IMG/VR virus record: IMGVR_UViG_3300015262_000016
Span: 1 to 46,807 of that record
Origin: a virus
DNA length: 46,807 bases
Direction: 5' to 3' (one strand)
The notes beneath the pieces were generated by a model. The model ran no database searches. It was not told the origin of the DNA and saw only the letters and a program-made list of their open reading frames with translations. The position numbers and the translations under genes were made by a program. Every line of letters begins with the position of its first letter. Positions within the stretch are counted from its first letter, which is position 1. Below, piece after piece: positions 31,115 to 39,467 of the stretch.

Positions 31115-32030
31115 GCCGAATCTGGCCGCGACCCTGACTAAGCCGGAACTTATCAAGTTTCCGGTATGGGCCTCGCCCAAGATTGACGGTATCCGTTGCG
31201 TGTTTTTCGGCGGTGTGGCGTATAGCCGCTCGCTCAAGCCGATCCCGAATCCGGTAGTGCAGGAGTTCGCCGCAGCATACGCGAGCCTGTTGGAGGGCCT
31301 GGACGGCGAGCTTACGGTAGGTTCTGCGACCGATGCGAACTGCATGCAGAACAGCATGGCGGTTATGTCGAAGTCGGCGGAGCCGGACTTTATATTCCAT
31401 GTGTTCGATTACTTTAGCAACGCGCCGTACCCGTTTAACGAGCGGACTTTGTGCGTAGAACAAATTATTGCGGATTTCTACGAACGCTACCCGGAAGCAG
31501 ACATTCGCGCAGTCCCTCAGCACCTCTGCGTATGCGCCGATGACTTGGATACGTTGGAGGCGCGTTTCCTCGCAGGGGGCTACGAAGGAATGATGATCCG
31601 CGCACATGACGGCACGTACAAATGCGGCCGAAGCACGGAGCGTGAGGGCGGTCTCGTCAAAGTGAAGCGATTCGTAGACGGTGAGGCAGTAATCGTCGGC
31701 TTCGAGGAGGAAATGCACAATGCAAATGAGGCGACACGCAGCGCGACAGGCCGAACGGAGCGCAGCACGGCACAAGCAGGCTTGGTTGGCAAAGGCACTA
31801 TGGGCGCGCTACGTGTCGCTATGCCGGTGGATTCGCGGGTTCCCGACTCCCCGTCCGTCGTGTTCAGTATCGGCACGGGCTTCACCGCTGCGCAGCGGCG
31901 GGATTACTGGCAAGACCGGGAGAGTCTTATTGGTCGGCTAGTCAAGTTCAAGCACTTCGACCACGGCACGGTAGACGCCCCGCGTCATCCGGTGTTCATC
32001 GGCTTCCGTCATCCGGAGGACATGGGTTGA
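31092..32030 (+). CDS. ATP-dependent DNA ligase
   Basis: 312 residues. The nucleotidyltransferase domain has the lysine motif PKIDGIRC (K30), motif III-like DFIFHVFDYF, motif IV EGMMIR and motif V GLVKVKR. An OB-fold domain follows (VKFKHFDHGT end). Size and motifs match T7-type phage ligases, sealing nicks during replication. Confidence 0.93.
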   Translation: MTIPTGFKPNLAATLTKPELIKFPVWASPKIDGIRCVFFGGVAYSRSLKPIPNPVVQEFAAAYASLLEGLDGELTVGSATDANCMQNSMAVMSKSAEPDFIFHVFDYFSNAPYPFNERTLCVEQIIADFYERYPEADIRAVPQHLCVCADDLDTLEARFLAGGYEGMMIRAHDGTYKCGRSTEREGGLVKVKRFVDGEAVIVGFEEEMHNANEATRSATGRTERSTAQAGLVGKGTMGALRVAMPVDSRVPDSPSVVFSIGTGFTAAQRRDYWQDRESLIGRLVKFKHFDHGTVDAPRHPVFIGFRHPEDMG

Positions 32031-32581
32031 CGCCCGCAATCCTCACCGCGAGCGGGCGCTACTTCGACTTCCTGTCGCCCGATCCGGACAGCATCGTGAT
32101 TGAGGACATTGCAACGGCTCTGTCGCGTATCTGCCGATTCACAGGCCACACGACGAAGTTCTATAGCGTCGCACAGCACAGCGTGTTGGTGTCCTATCTC
32201 GTTCCTCAAGAGTTCGCGTTGCAAGGGCTGCTGCATGACGCATCGGAGGCTTACTTGGGCGACGTTTCGAGTCCGCTTAAGCAACTCCTCCCGGATTACA
32301 AGGCGATCGAGCATCGAGTGGAACGCGCGATTCTGGAGCGCTTTGGCTTGCCGTTCCCGCTGCATCCGTCAATCAAGGAAGCTGACGTTCGTGCATTGGT
32401 TACGGAGCGGCGGGACTTCATGCCGGAACCGCTTGAATGCTACCGCGTGATGGATTCCGTCGCATGGTCGTGGACCGATGGTGTTGCGGCGACGGGTGCC
32501 GTGCCGCTGCCGACATTCAATCCGGCCGTAGCGCGAATAGTATTCCTTGCTCGCTACGAAGAACTTACCAAGGAGGGCTGA
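32027..32581 (+). CDS. HD-domain 5'-deoxynucleotidase (YfbR-like)
   Basis: 184 residues from TTG 32027 (coupled TTGA). HD motifs: H41/H51 region (FTGHTTKFYSVAQHS), HD at 70-71 (GLLHDASEAYLGDVSSPLK). This pattern is that of YfbR-type dNMP phosphatases; phage DatZ dATPase belongs to the same superfamily. It would adjust the dNTP pool. The gene sits between ligase and polymerase, and its end carries AAGGAGG for the polymerase. Confidence 0.85.
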   Translation: MTPAILTASGRYFDFLSPDPDSIVIEDIATALSRICRFTGHTTKFYSVAQHSVLVSYLVPQEFALQGLLHDASEAYLGDVSSPLKQLLPDYKAIEHRVERAILERFGLPFPLHPSIKEADVRALVTERRDFMPEPLECYRVMDSVAWSWTDGVAATGAVPLPTFNPAVARIVFLARYEELTKEG

Positions 32582-32582
32582 C

Positions 32583-34967
32583 ATAACGTATTGCGTGTGG
32601 GACACGGAGACTACGATTAAAGCCTACATGAAGCGCAAGGCGTCTCCGTTTCACCCTGAAAATTTCGTTGTGGTCTCCGGCTGGAAGCGCAAGGGCGGGG
32701 ATACCACGGCAGATTACTTCGGACGGGGTAAGCGTCCGTTCGACTGGTTCACGAAACTCCTGAAAGACACGACGCTACTTGTCGGTCAAAACATCAAGTT
32801 TGACTTGCTGCATGCACTTCGCGAGCCGCAAAACCTTGATGCCTGGATGGAGTTCGTAGCGCGTGGCGGGAACGTCTGGGACTGCCAGCTTGCCGAGTAC
32901 CTGCTGCGTGGCATGGAGCCGACCTCACACATGCTGTCTATGGACGAGATGGTTGTGTCCTACGGTGGCAACGTCAAGATCGATGAGGTTAAAGCGCTGT
33001 GGGAGGCTGGCGTAGATACGCCGGACATCGATAAGGATTTGCTCCTTCGATACCTCTGCGGCGATGAGTCGGGCTTAGGCGACATCGGCAACACGGAGAA
33101 GATTTTCCTCGGCCAGCTTGCCAAGGCCCGCAAGACCGGACAAGTTAAGTCGATCCTCCTCAACATGGGGAGCCTGTTGTGTACCGTTGAGATGGAACGC
33201 AACGGGATGTACGTGGACAAGGCGCTTGGTCTGCGTCTCGCGGCAGAGCTTGAGGAGCGCTTGGCCGCAATCACTGCGGAACTGCGTGCGTATCTCCCGG
33301 ACGATTGCCCCTTTGCATTCAACTGGAGCAACCGTTATCACCTCTCGCCGCTGATCTTCGGCGGTACGGTCAAGTACCAGAAGCGCACGGAGACGCTGGA
33401 CGAAGCAGGGAATGTCCAATACTTTCAGAAGGAAGTGGAATACCTGTTCCTCAAGCACAAATCCCGCGTTGTAGATGGTAAGACCGAGCCGGAAATGATG
33501 CCGGTGTCCGAGTGGTACGCGTTGGACCATCCGCCCGAACCGATCCGGTTCGCAAGCGGTAAGAACGCCGGGGAGATTAAGACCAAAAAGGTCAAGGTTC
33601 CGGACATCGAGCGTGGCCCCAAAACGGCTATGCGGGACTTCTTCTACAGGTTCCCAGGCTACACGACGCCGGATGAGATTTGGGCCAGCAGTACGCCGGG
33701 GCTGTACAGCGTTTCGAGCGACGTTATTGAAGCACTTGGGAACCGGGATATCCCGTTCCTTAAGACGCTCGCGAACGTCGCGAAGCTGGGGAAAGACCTG
33801 GGGACGTACTACATAACCACAGACGAAAAGACGGGCGAGCAAAAGGGAATGCTTACCCTCGTCGGCGGTGACAGCATCATCCATCACGGCATCAATCACA
33901 CGTCCACGGTTACGGCGCGTTTCTCGTCGTCTAACCCGAACCTCCAGAATGTCCCGAAGGAGGGCAAGTCCGAAGTTAAAACGGTGTTCATCTCGCGTTA
34001 CGGCGAGGACGGGCAAATCGTTCAATCGGACTTCACCTCGCTTGAGGTGTTTGTGCAAGCGATCCTCACCGGCTGCAAGCAGCTTATCGAGGACTTGCGC
34101 GCGGGCCTGGACATGCACTGTGTACGTGTCTCGCAGAAGGAAGGCATCAGCTACGAGGACGCGCTTCTAAAGTGCAAGGGCGACAAGGCACGCGGTATTG
34201 CCCCACTGCCAGAGTGGGAGAAGAAGCGCAGCGAAGCCAAAGTGTTCTCGTTCCAGCGCGCCTATGGGGCAGGGGCGAAGAAGATCGCGGAATCTACCGG
34301 GATGCTTCTTGAGGACGTTGAGGCGCTGATTCGTGCGGAGGAGGTACGTTACCCGGAACTGTCCGCGTACAACGCCGCTAAGACGGAGCGCATCAAGCAG
34401 TCGCGCCGACCAACCAACAACATCCAGCCGCATCCGGAAGTAAAGGGCTTGATGTGCCAGCTTGGCAAGGGCTACAGCGTAACGCCGGACAACAAGGTGT
34501 ACAGCTACCGCGAATCGCCCGCGCCGAAGTGGCTTATCCAGCAAGGCGGAATGCCGCAGTCTTTCAGCCCGACCGAGATTGCGAACTATGAGGTTCAGGG
34601 TGCGGGCGGCGAGTGGGCCAAGGCGGCAATGTGGCTCGCGATTCGTGCGTTCTACGCCCGGAAGAACTTCAACGGCCTCGCGCTCCTCGTCAACCAGGTT
34701 CACGACGCGCTGTACAAGGACGCGCACAAGTCCGTCCTGTTCGAATCGAGTGCGCTCCTCCATGCCTGCATGCTGGCCGCGTCGGACTTCATGGAGTGGT
34801 ACTTCGGCTGGACGATTCCCGTCCCGGTTCCGAGTGTCACGGTACACGGCGACAACATGATGGAGGAGAACGCCTTTACGGGCGACTTCGAAGAACGCGC
34901 GGAGCAATTCCGCGTTGAACTGCGACAGCGGTACATGGGCGGCTACACGCCGTCCTTCATTCACTAA
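32583..34967 (+). CDS. Family A DNA polymerase, probable AUA start
   Basis: The replicative polymerase, T7 gp5/Pol I type. From the ATA at 32583 it has 794 residues. Exonuclease motifs: WDTETT (D7, E9) and LVGQNIKFDLLHAL. Polymerase motif A SDFTSLEVFVQAIL (D483), O-helix KVFSFQRAYGAGAKKIA, motif C LLVNQVHDALYKD (D708). A consensus AGGAGG at 32571-32576 is spaced 6 bases from ATA; the nearest standard start is TTG 32547, inside the HD gene and upstream of that ribosome site. GTG 32595 would cut into the Exo I motif. Confidence 0.94.
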   Translation: MTYCVWDTETTIKAYMKRKASPFHPENFVVVSGWKRKGGDTTADYFGRGKRPFDWFTKLLKDTTLLVGQNIKFDLLHALREPQNLDAWMEFVARGGNVWDCQLAEYLLRGMEPTSHMLSMDEMVVSYGGNVKIDEVKALWEAGVDTPDIDKDLLLRYLCGDESGLGDIGNTEKIFLGQLAKARKTGQVKSILLNMGSLLCTVEMERNGMYVDKALGLRLAAELEERLAAITAELRAYLPDDCPFAFNWSNRYHLSPLIFGGTVKYQKRTETLDEAGNVQYFQKEVEYLFLKHKSRVVDGKTEPEMMPVSEWYALDHPPEPIRFASGKNAGEIKTKKVKVPDIERGPKTAMRDFFYRFPGYTTPDEIWASSTPGLYSVSSDVIEALGNRDIPFLKTLANVAKLGKDLGTYYITTDEKTGEQKGMLTLVGGDSIIHHGINHTSTVTARFSSSNPNLQNVPKEGKSEVKTVFISRYGEDGQIVQSDFTSLEVFVQAILTGCKQLIEDLRAGLDMHCVRVSQKEGISYEDALLKCKGDKARGIAPLPEWEKKRSEAKVFSFQRAYGAGAKKIAESTGMLLEDVEALIRAEEVRYPELSAYNAAKTERIKQSRRPTNNIQPHPEVKGLMCQLGKGYSVTPDNKVYSYRESPAPKWLIQQGGMPQSFSPTEIANYEVQGAGGEWAKAAMWLAIRAFYARKNFNGLALLVNQVHDALYKDAHKSVLFESSALLHACMLAASDFMEWYFGWTIPVPVPSVTVHGDNMMEENAFTGDFEERAEQFRVELRQRYMGGYTPSFIH

Positions 34968-34987
34968 CTATAAGGAACGTTATTACA

Positions 34988-35827
34988 TTGGCATACGACC
35001 TCAAAGCGAAGATTGCGCAAGCAGCGAAAACCGGGCCGAACATGACCGAAGCACAGGCAGGCGGCGGCGACTTCACTCCGCCCGCAAAAGGTGTAGCGCA
35101 AGCGCGTTTCGTCGGTTACTTTGAGACAGGAGTGCATGAGGTAGACGACTTCAATAATCCGGGGCAGAAGAAGGATAAGAATCTGGTCGAACTCATCTTC
35201 GAACTGAGCGGCCCGAATCATGCACCGGTTAACGGCGTTCCCCATCGAATCAAGGTAGAGGAAGCCTTGGCGCTGGGCGACCGCGCGAACTTCTTTAAGT
35301 TGTTCTCCGCGATGAACTATGCGGGCAAGGCTACCCACATGGCGGAACTGCTTGGGGAGCCGTTCCTCGTCACGGTCTATCATCGCAAGTCGGCGGACGG
35401 TAAGCGGACTTACGCGACGCTCAAGGGTTCGAAAAAGACGGAACCGGTTGGTGACGGCTACAAAATCACGGGGCCGAAGTACCAAGACCCCATCAGCGGC
35501 AAGGACGTTTTGGTTGACGTTGCGGCTCCGCTTACTGACCTCAAGGCGTTCATCTGGGAAATTGCGGATAAGGAGATGTGGGACAGCATCTTTATCGATG
35601 GTGAGTACCCGGAACGGAAGGATGACGACGGCAAGGTAATCGCGCCTGCGAAAACGAAGAACGTCATTCAGACGAAGATCATGGGCGCGAAGAATTGGCG
35701 CGAGCATCCGCTCTATTCGGTGCTGTTGGAAGGCGGCCAAGAGCCGGACCTCCCGGATGCGGAAACGCCGGACCGTGACACGCCCGAGAACGAAGCCGCA
35801 GCCGACCCGCTGGCCGCTATCGGTTGA
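34988..35827 (+). CDS. Putative ssDNA-binding protein
   Basis: 279 residues from TTG 34988. No diagnostic motif, but position directly after the polymerase, a beta-rich centre (AQARFVGYFETGVHEVDDFN, FLVTVYHRKSADGKRTYATL) and a long acidic C-terminal tail (PDLPDAETPDRDTPENEAAA, ending DPLAAIG) resemble T7 gp2.5-like SSBs. The tail end is shared with the 27136 protein. A phage SSB is otherwise missing from the set, supporting this inference. Confidence 0.65.
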   Translation: MAYDLKAKIAQAAKTGPNMTEAQAGGGDFTPPAKGVAQARFVGYFETGVHEVDDFNNPGQKKDKNLVELIFELSGPNHAPVNGVPHRIKVEEALALGDRANFFKLFSAMNYAGKATHMAELLGEPFLVTVYHRKSADGKRTYATLKGSKKTEPVGDGYKITGPKYQDPISGKDVLVDVAAPLTDLKAFIWEIADKEMWDSIFIDGEYPERKDDDGKVIAPAKTKNVIQTKIMGAKNWREHPLYSVLLEGGQEPDLPDAETPDRDTPENEAAADPLAAIG

Positions 35828-36147
35828 GTCTCCACGCGTATCCCAACCGTGGAACGGGGCGCACTTCTCGCATGCTAATGCGGGCGGTGTGCCAGCTTGC
35901 CAACGGTAAGCGCGTGTTCGTTGTCTGCGGACATGGCGGCGAGCGTGACTACATGCGGCACGTTCTGAGAGATGCGGGGCTGCAAGGTGACCGTATTCGG
36001 TTTGTCACCCTCAGAGACCTTTGGCCTTTGCGCGGTCTCCGAGAGAATGTCGCTGTGTTCGTAGACCACCATGCGCGAGAGGTTGCGACCATCGAACAGT
36101 GGTACGAGTTCTGTGCGACGGTTCGACCGAGCGTAGTCTATGAATGA
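35824..36147 (+). CDS. Small P-loop-like protein
   Basis: 107 residues from TTG 35824 (coupled TTGA). HAYPNRGTGRTSRMLMRAVC resembles a P-loop (GTGRTS), and KRVFVVCGHGGERDYMRHVL, VAVFVDHHAREVATIEQWYE fit a small alpha/beta NTPase-like fold. No complete Walker B. Overlaps the exonuclease start by 8 bases. Function unknown. Confidence 0.62.
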   Translation: MSLHAYPNRGTGRTSRMLMRAVCQLANGKRVFVVCGHGGERDYMRHVLRDAGLQGDRIRFVTLRDLWPLRGLRENVAVFVDHHAREVATIEQWYEFCATVRPSVVYE

Positions 36148-37075
36148 GGCTCTACGAGCCAAGATAGCGCGTGCGGCGGCGGAATGTCCTCAAGCTGGGG
36201 CGGGAATGTTCCCGCCCGTCGAGCCTGGACGAGTTTTGCACCTGGACGGCGACTATCTAGCCTACTTCGCGGCAGGCGGCGATGACACACAGCCTGGAAT
36301 GGCACGGCGTAACGCGTTCGACCGCATCGAGACAACGCGCCTACGGACGGGATCGGAATCGGTCGTCGTCCATCTCTCCGCGAGCGGATGCACGAAGGCC
36401 TATCGGTTCAACATCGCGACCGTGAAGCCGTACCAAGGACAACGCCATAAGCGCAAGCCGCGTAACTGGCAGTTCCTCCGTGAAGTCCTTGAGCATTACG
36501 AGGGGCCGAGTTTCCGCCCGAAAGTCTGGGTAACGCGGGAGGCTGATGACGGCATGGCCCATTGCTCGCGCTTGTCGGACATCGCTATTTCGACGCGTGA
36601 CAAGGATATGCGGATGCTGCCGGGGCTTCACATTAACTGGATGACCTGGGAGCTAACGACGGTTCCGCGAGGTGCGTTCGACGTGATCGGCACGGATGGC
36701 TTGCAATACGGCCTTAAGTGGTTTTACCTACAAATGCTTCAAGGTGACACGGCCGACAACATCCCCGGACTGCCGTTGCTGTTTGGCCAGCAATGCGGCG
36801 ACGCCCGAGCCTTGAAGTACCTCGCCGGAGTCACGAACAAAGAGGACGCGTACGACCGTGTACAGACCGCCTATGCCGATCATTACGGCGCGACATGGGC
36901 TGATGCCCTAGTAGAGCAAGCGGGCCTGCTATGGCTGCGTACGGACGCCCAAGCGAGTATCGCGAACGTCGCGGAAGCATTTCCCGACTGCCCCCACATC
37001 GAGCGCGCTTTGGAGCGCCTGGAAGCGCGCGTAACACAGGAGTTGAATGACCTTCAAAAAATTGTCCAAGGGTGA
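36140..37075 (+). CDS. 5'-3' exonuclease (FEN/T7 gp6-like)
   Basis: 311 residues. FEN-family acid motifs are complete: LHLDGDYLAYFA, TREADDGMA, ISTRDKDMRML and LQGDTADNIPGLPLLFG (helix-hairpin-helix clamp). The enzyme removes RNA primers and degrades host DNA in T7-like phages. It overlaps the endonuclease VII gene by 29 bases. Confidence 0.9.
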   Translation: MNEALRAKIARAAAECPQAGAGMFPPVEPGRVLHLDGDYLAYFAAGGDDTQPGMARRNAFDRIETTRLRTGSESVVVHLSASGCTKAYRFNIATVKPYQGQRHKRKPRNWQFLREVLEHYEGPSFRPKVWVTREADDGMAHCSRLSDIAISTRDKDMRMLPGLHINWMTWELTTVPRGAFDVIGTDGLQYGLKWFYLQMLQGDTADNIPGLPLLFGQQCGDARALKYLAGVTNKEDAYDRVQTAYADHYGATWADALVEQAGLLWLRTDAQASIANVAEAFPDCPHIERALERLEARVTQELNDLQKIVQG

Positions 37076-37436
37076 CTTGGCAGACTACCGCGAGAAGTTG
37101 CGGAAAGAACAGGGCAACCGATGCCCGATCACTGGTTGGCATCTTACCGACGACATCGTAGCCGACCACTGCCACAAATCCGGGATGATGCGGGCGGCGC
37201 TTCCTCGCTGGGTGAATGCAGTATTGGGCCGCGTCGAGAACTGGGCCGGCCGCGTAGGCGGTGGTGTTCCGGTTCCGACGTTCCTCCGCAAGTGCGCCGA
37301 CTACATCGAGCATTACCAGCTTTTCCCGTCGTTCGTGTTCCATCCGCTGCACAAGACGCCGGAGGAGAAGAAGGAGGCGGCCAAGAAGAAAGCAGCGAAG
37401 CGCCGCGCGGCGAAGAAGGCGGAGGCCGGCAAGTGA
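37047..37436 (+). CDS. Recombination endonuclease VII-like
   Basis: 129 residues. Core: REKLRKEQGNRCPITG, DIVADHCHKSGMMRAALPRW, VNAVLGRVENWAGR, which matches the endonuclease VII family (His-Me finger, Holliday junction resolving). A C-terminal tail of alternating Lys/Ala/Arg (residues about 105-129: EAAKKKAAKRRAAKKAEAGK) looks histone H1-like and is probably DNA-binding; it is not part of the family core. Confidence 0.88.
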   Translation: MTFKKLSKGDLADYREKLRKEQGNRCPITGWHLTDDIVADHCHKSGMMRAALPRWVNAVLGRVENWAGRVGGGVPVPTFLRKCADYIEHYQLFPSFVFHPLHKTPEEKKEAAKKKAAKRRAAKKAEAGK

Positions 37437-38224
37437 GAAAGAAGCCCCGCATCCTGTCCTTGGACATTGAAACCTCCCCAATCCTGGCTCACGTGTGGTC
37501 GCTCTGGAAACAGAACGTCGGGCTGAACCAGATTCACAGCGAATGGTGCATCTTGTCATTCTGCGCGAAGTGGCTGGACGATTCCCGCGTGATCTATCAC
37601 GACACCAGCGGGCAGCGGAACAAGGAGGACGATCGCCGCATCGTTCGCAAGCTGTGGAAACTACTAGACCAAGCCGATATCGTCGTCGCACAGAACGGCG
37701 TCAAGTTCGACGTACGCAAGATCAATGCGCGATTCATCTTGCTAGGCATGCAGCCGCCGTCGCCGTTCCGCGTAGTCGATACGATGCTGGAGGCCCGGAA
37801 GCATTTCGGGTTCACGTCGAATAAGCTGGAATGGCTCACCGCGAAGCTGTGCAAGACGCATAAAAAGCAGAAGCATGCACAGTTCCCCGGCTTTGAGCTT
37901 TGGCGCGAGTACCTTGCGGGCAATCCAGCAGCAGCGGCCGAAATGCGGGCCTACAACACGGATGACGTGCTGAGTCTGGAGGAGTTGTACCTCGTTCTCC
38001 GGCCGTGGATTACAGGCCATCCGAACGTTGGCAACTACGACAGCGCTGTGGGAGGCGGGCCGAAGTGTGACAGGTGCGGAAGCACGAACGTTCGCCGGAA
38101 GGGTCTCCGCTATACCCAAGTCGGGCAGTATCCGCGCTATCACTGCCAAGCATGCGGTGCATGGAGCCGTGGCCGTCTCACGGTTAATTCGAAGCAGCAC
38201 AAGGCGAACCTGTTGGTTAGCTGA
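37433..38224 (+). CDS. DnaQ/RNase H-like 3'-5' exonuclease with zinc ribbon
   Basis: 263 residues from GTG 37433 (coupled GTGA). DEDD-type motifs: ILSLDIETSP, DIVVAQNGVKFDVRKIN and MRAYNTDDVLSLEELYL. The C-terminus has a zinc ribbon (CDRCGSTNVRRKGLR and CQACGAW). Similar proteins in phages are annotated as RNase H-like or exonuclease domain proteins. It is distinct from the polymerase's own exonuclease and may act in recombination or RNA removal. Confidence 0.82.
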   Translation: MRKKPRILSLDIETSPILAHVWSLWKQNVGLNQIHSEWCILSFCAKWLDDSRVIYHDTSGQRNKEDDRRIVRKLWKLLDQADIVVAQNGVKFDVRKINARFILLGMQPPSPFRVVDTMLEARKHFGFTSNKLEWLTAKLCKTHKKQKHAQFPGFELWREYLAGNPAAAAEMRAYNTDDVLSLEELYLVLRPWITGHPNVGNYDSAVGGGPKCDRCGSTNVRRKGLRYTQVGQYPRYHCQACGAWSRGRLTVNSKQHKANLLVS

Positions 38225-38436
38225 TGACCTCTCACGTTCCAACGTTCTACCAATGCGGGTGTATCGCAGCGTCGGAGGGATTCGACGTTGCGGACGTTCC
38301 TTTTGATTGCGGCACGCTCGCCCGTAGCGAGTGGTTGCGTGGATTCCATGCGTACACCGATGAAGCCATTACTAATTCACGCAGCAGAGGAAGCGGCGGA
38401 ATTTACGCAAGCCGCGATGAAGAATGCCCGGAGTGA
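38224..38436 (+). CDS. Small protein, RMF/CrpP-like pattern
   Basis: 70 residues (TGATG coupling with the upstream stop): FYQCGCIAASEGFDVADVPF then CGTLARSEWLRGFHAYTDEA. The pattern G-x-AA-x-EG...C...R-x-WLRGF resembles ribosome modulation factor/CrpP-type small proteins, which is only a visual likeness. Its C-terminal third overlaps the MazG-like gene in another frame. Confidence 0.55.
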   Translation: MTSHVPTFYQCGCIAASEGFDVADVPFDCGTLARSEWLRGFHAYTDEAITNSRSRGSGGIYASRDEECPE

Positions 38437-38587
38437 TTGGGGTAGACGGAAGTTGACTGACGAGGCCGCCGACTTGGCGGCTTTTCTTATGGTGATGCAG
38501 GAGCGCGGCGCGATTGATCCGGAGCGATTCGGGAAGCGCCTCGCGAAGAAGGTGAGAAAGATGAGGAGGAAGTATCTCAATCGTTGA
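38348..38587 (+). CDS. MazG-like NTP pyrophosphohydrolase
   Basis: 79 residues from ATG 38348 (ATG 38360 also possible). HAAEEAAEFTQAAMKNARSD and LTDEAADLAAFLMVMQE give the EExxE...ExxD motif of all-alpha NTP pyrophosphatases, which hydrolyse (d)NTPs or alarmones. The C-terminus is very basic (KRLAKKVRKMRRKY). It overlaps the previous gene by 89 bases. Confidence 0.72.
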   Translation: MRTPMKPLLIHAAEEAAEFTQAAMKNARSDWGRRKLTDEAADLAAFLMVMQERGAIDPERFGKRLAKKVRKMRRKYLNR

Positions 38588-38591
38588 TGGT

Positions 38592-39053
38592 TTGGCATGG
38601 GAGCGGGAAAACCCGCCTGACATTAGCCCGAAGAATCCGAATCCGAAAGAGTCCATTGGCAGTAGCAAAGTGCCTATGCACCTTTGGCCCGAGACGGCGA
38701 CTGTGTTGGGCGCGCTGGGTTTGTTGGACGGCGCGTTGAAGTACGGGCGCGGCAATTACCGGGCGTCCGAAGTTCGAGCATCGATCTACTACGACGCACT
38801 CAAGCGGCACGTTAATGGTTGGTTCTCAGGTCGCCCCTGTGATCCGGATTCCGGCCTGCCTGACCTCGCACATGCGCTTGCGTGTCTTGCAATCATTGTG
38901 GACGCGGAGGCGGCTGGGACGCTCGTTGATGACCGGGACTACAACAGCGGTTATGCACGACTGATCGTAGAGATGACGCCACACGTGAAGCGTCTCCAGG
39001 CACTTCACGTTGACAAAGCGCCGCGTCACTACACGATTGCGGATGCAGCGTAA
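38592..39053 (+). CDS. dATP/dGTP diphosphohydrolase-like (DUF5664)
   Basis: 153 residues from TTG 38592. PETATVLGALGLLDGALKYG, DALKRHVNGWFSGRPCDPDS and GLPDLAHALACLAIIVDA are hallmarks of the phage dATP/dGTP diphosphohydrolase N-terminal family, related to MazZ. With MazG and HD proteins it forms a nucleotide-pool group. The start is uncertain because the ribosome site is weak. Confidence 0.8.
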   Translation: MAWERENPPDISPKNPNPKESIGSSKVPMHLWPETATVLGALGLLDGALKYGRGNYRASEVRASIYYDALKRHVNGWFSGRPCDPDSGLPDLAHALACLAIIVDAEAAGTLVDDRDYNSGYARLIVEMTPHVKRLQALHVDKAPRHYTIADAA

Positions 39054-39231
39054 GCCGGTCTACTACAAGGACACGCGAGTAGCGCCTAACAGCGATCTAT
39101 ACGCGGCGTTGCAGGAAGCGAAGAACGCGAACGCGTCCGCAGCGGATCGCAAGGAAGCGGCGGCACGCGCAGAGCGAATTTATCAAGACTGCGAGCGCGA
39201 ATACCAACGAACATACAAGGGGAAGATTTGA
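39043..39231 (+). CDS. Small helical protein, unknown
   Basis: 62 residues from ATG 39043, overlapping the previous stop by 11 bases: QRKPVYYKDTRVAPNSDLYA then AADRKEAAARAERIYQDCER. Charged and helical. A TTG at 39010 would extend it by 11 residues. No function visible. Confidence 0.6.
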   Translation: MQRKPVYYKDTRVAPNSDLYAALQEAKNANASAADRKEAAARAERIYQDCEREYQRTYKGKI

Positions 39232-39467
39232 AAGACATCATTTTGAAGGCATTCGTAGCATCGGCGTTGGTAGACCTGCTGGACATGGAGGATGACCAAA
39301 CAGCCAAGGATGTACAAGCGTTTATCACGGCGCATCCAGAAGTGGAGAAGGCGATTATGGAGGGCTTGGAGGCACCTGGAATCGAGGAGGCTTGCAAGGA
39401 GTACGCACGCGAAGCAGCCCGAACGGTGCTTGTCGCATTGAAGGAACACGTAGGCGAGGCGGCTTGA
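39228..39467 (+). CDS. Acidic helical protein, unknown
   Basis: 79 residues from TTG 39228 (coupled TTGA): KDIILKAFVASALVDLLDME, FITAHPEVEKAIMEGLEAPG, REAARTVLVALKEHVGEAA. Acidic and all-helical. No family recognised. Confidence 0.6.
   Translation: MKDIILKAFVASALVDLLDMEDDQTAKDVQAFITAHPEVEKAIMEGLEAPGIEEACKEYAREAARTVLVALKEHVGEAA

Noticed and set aside
33075-34118. 347-codon minus-strand frame in the polymerase gene
   Set aside because: Antisense shadow of a clearly conserved polymerase; typical of GC-rich codon use.
32027-39053. Claiming a Z-genome (2-aminoadenine) phage
   Set aside because: No PurZ-like gene is present; related nucleotidases occur in many ordinary phages.
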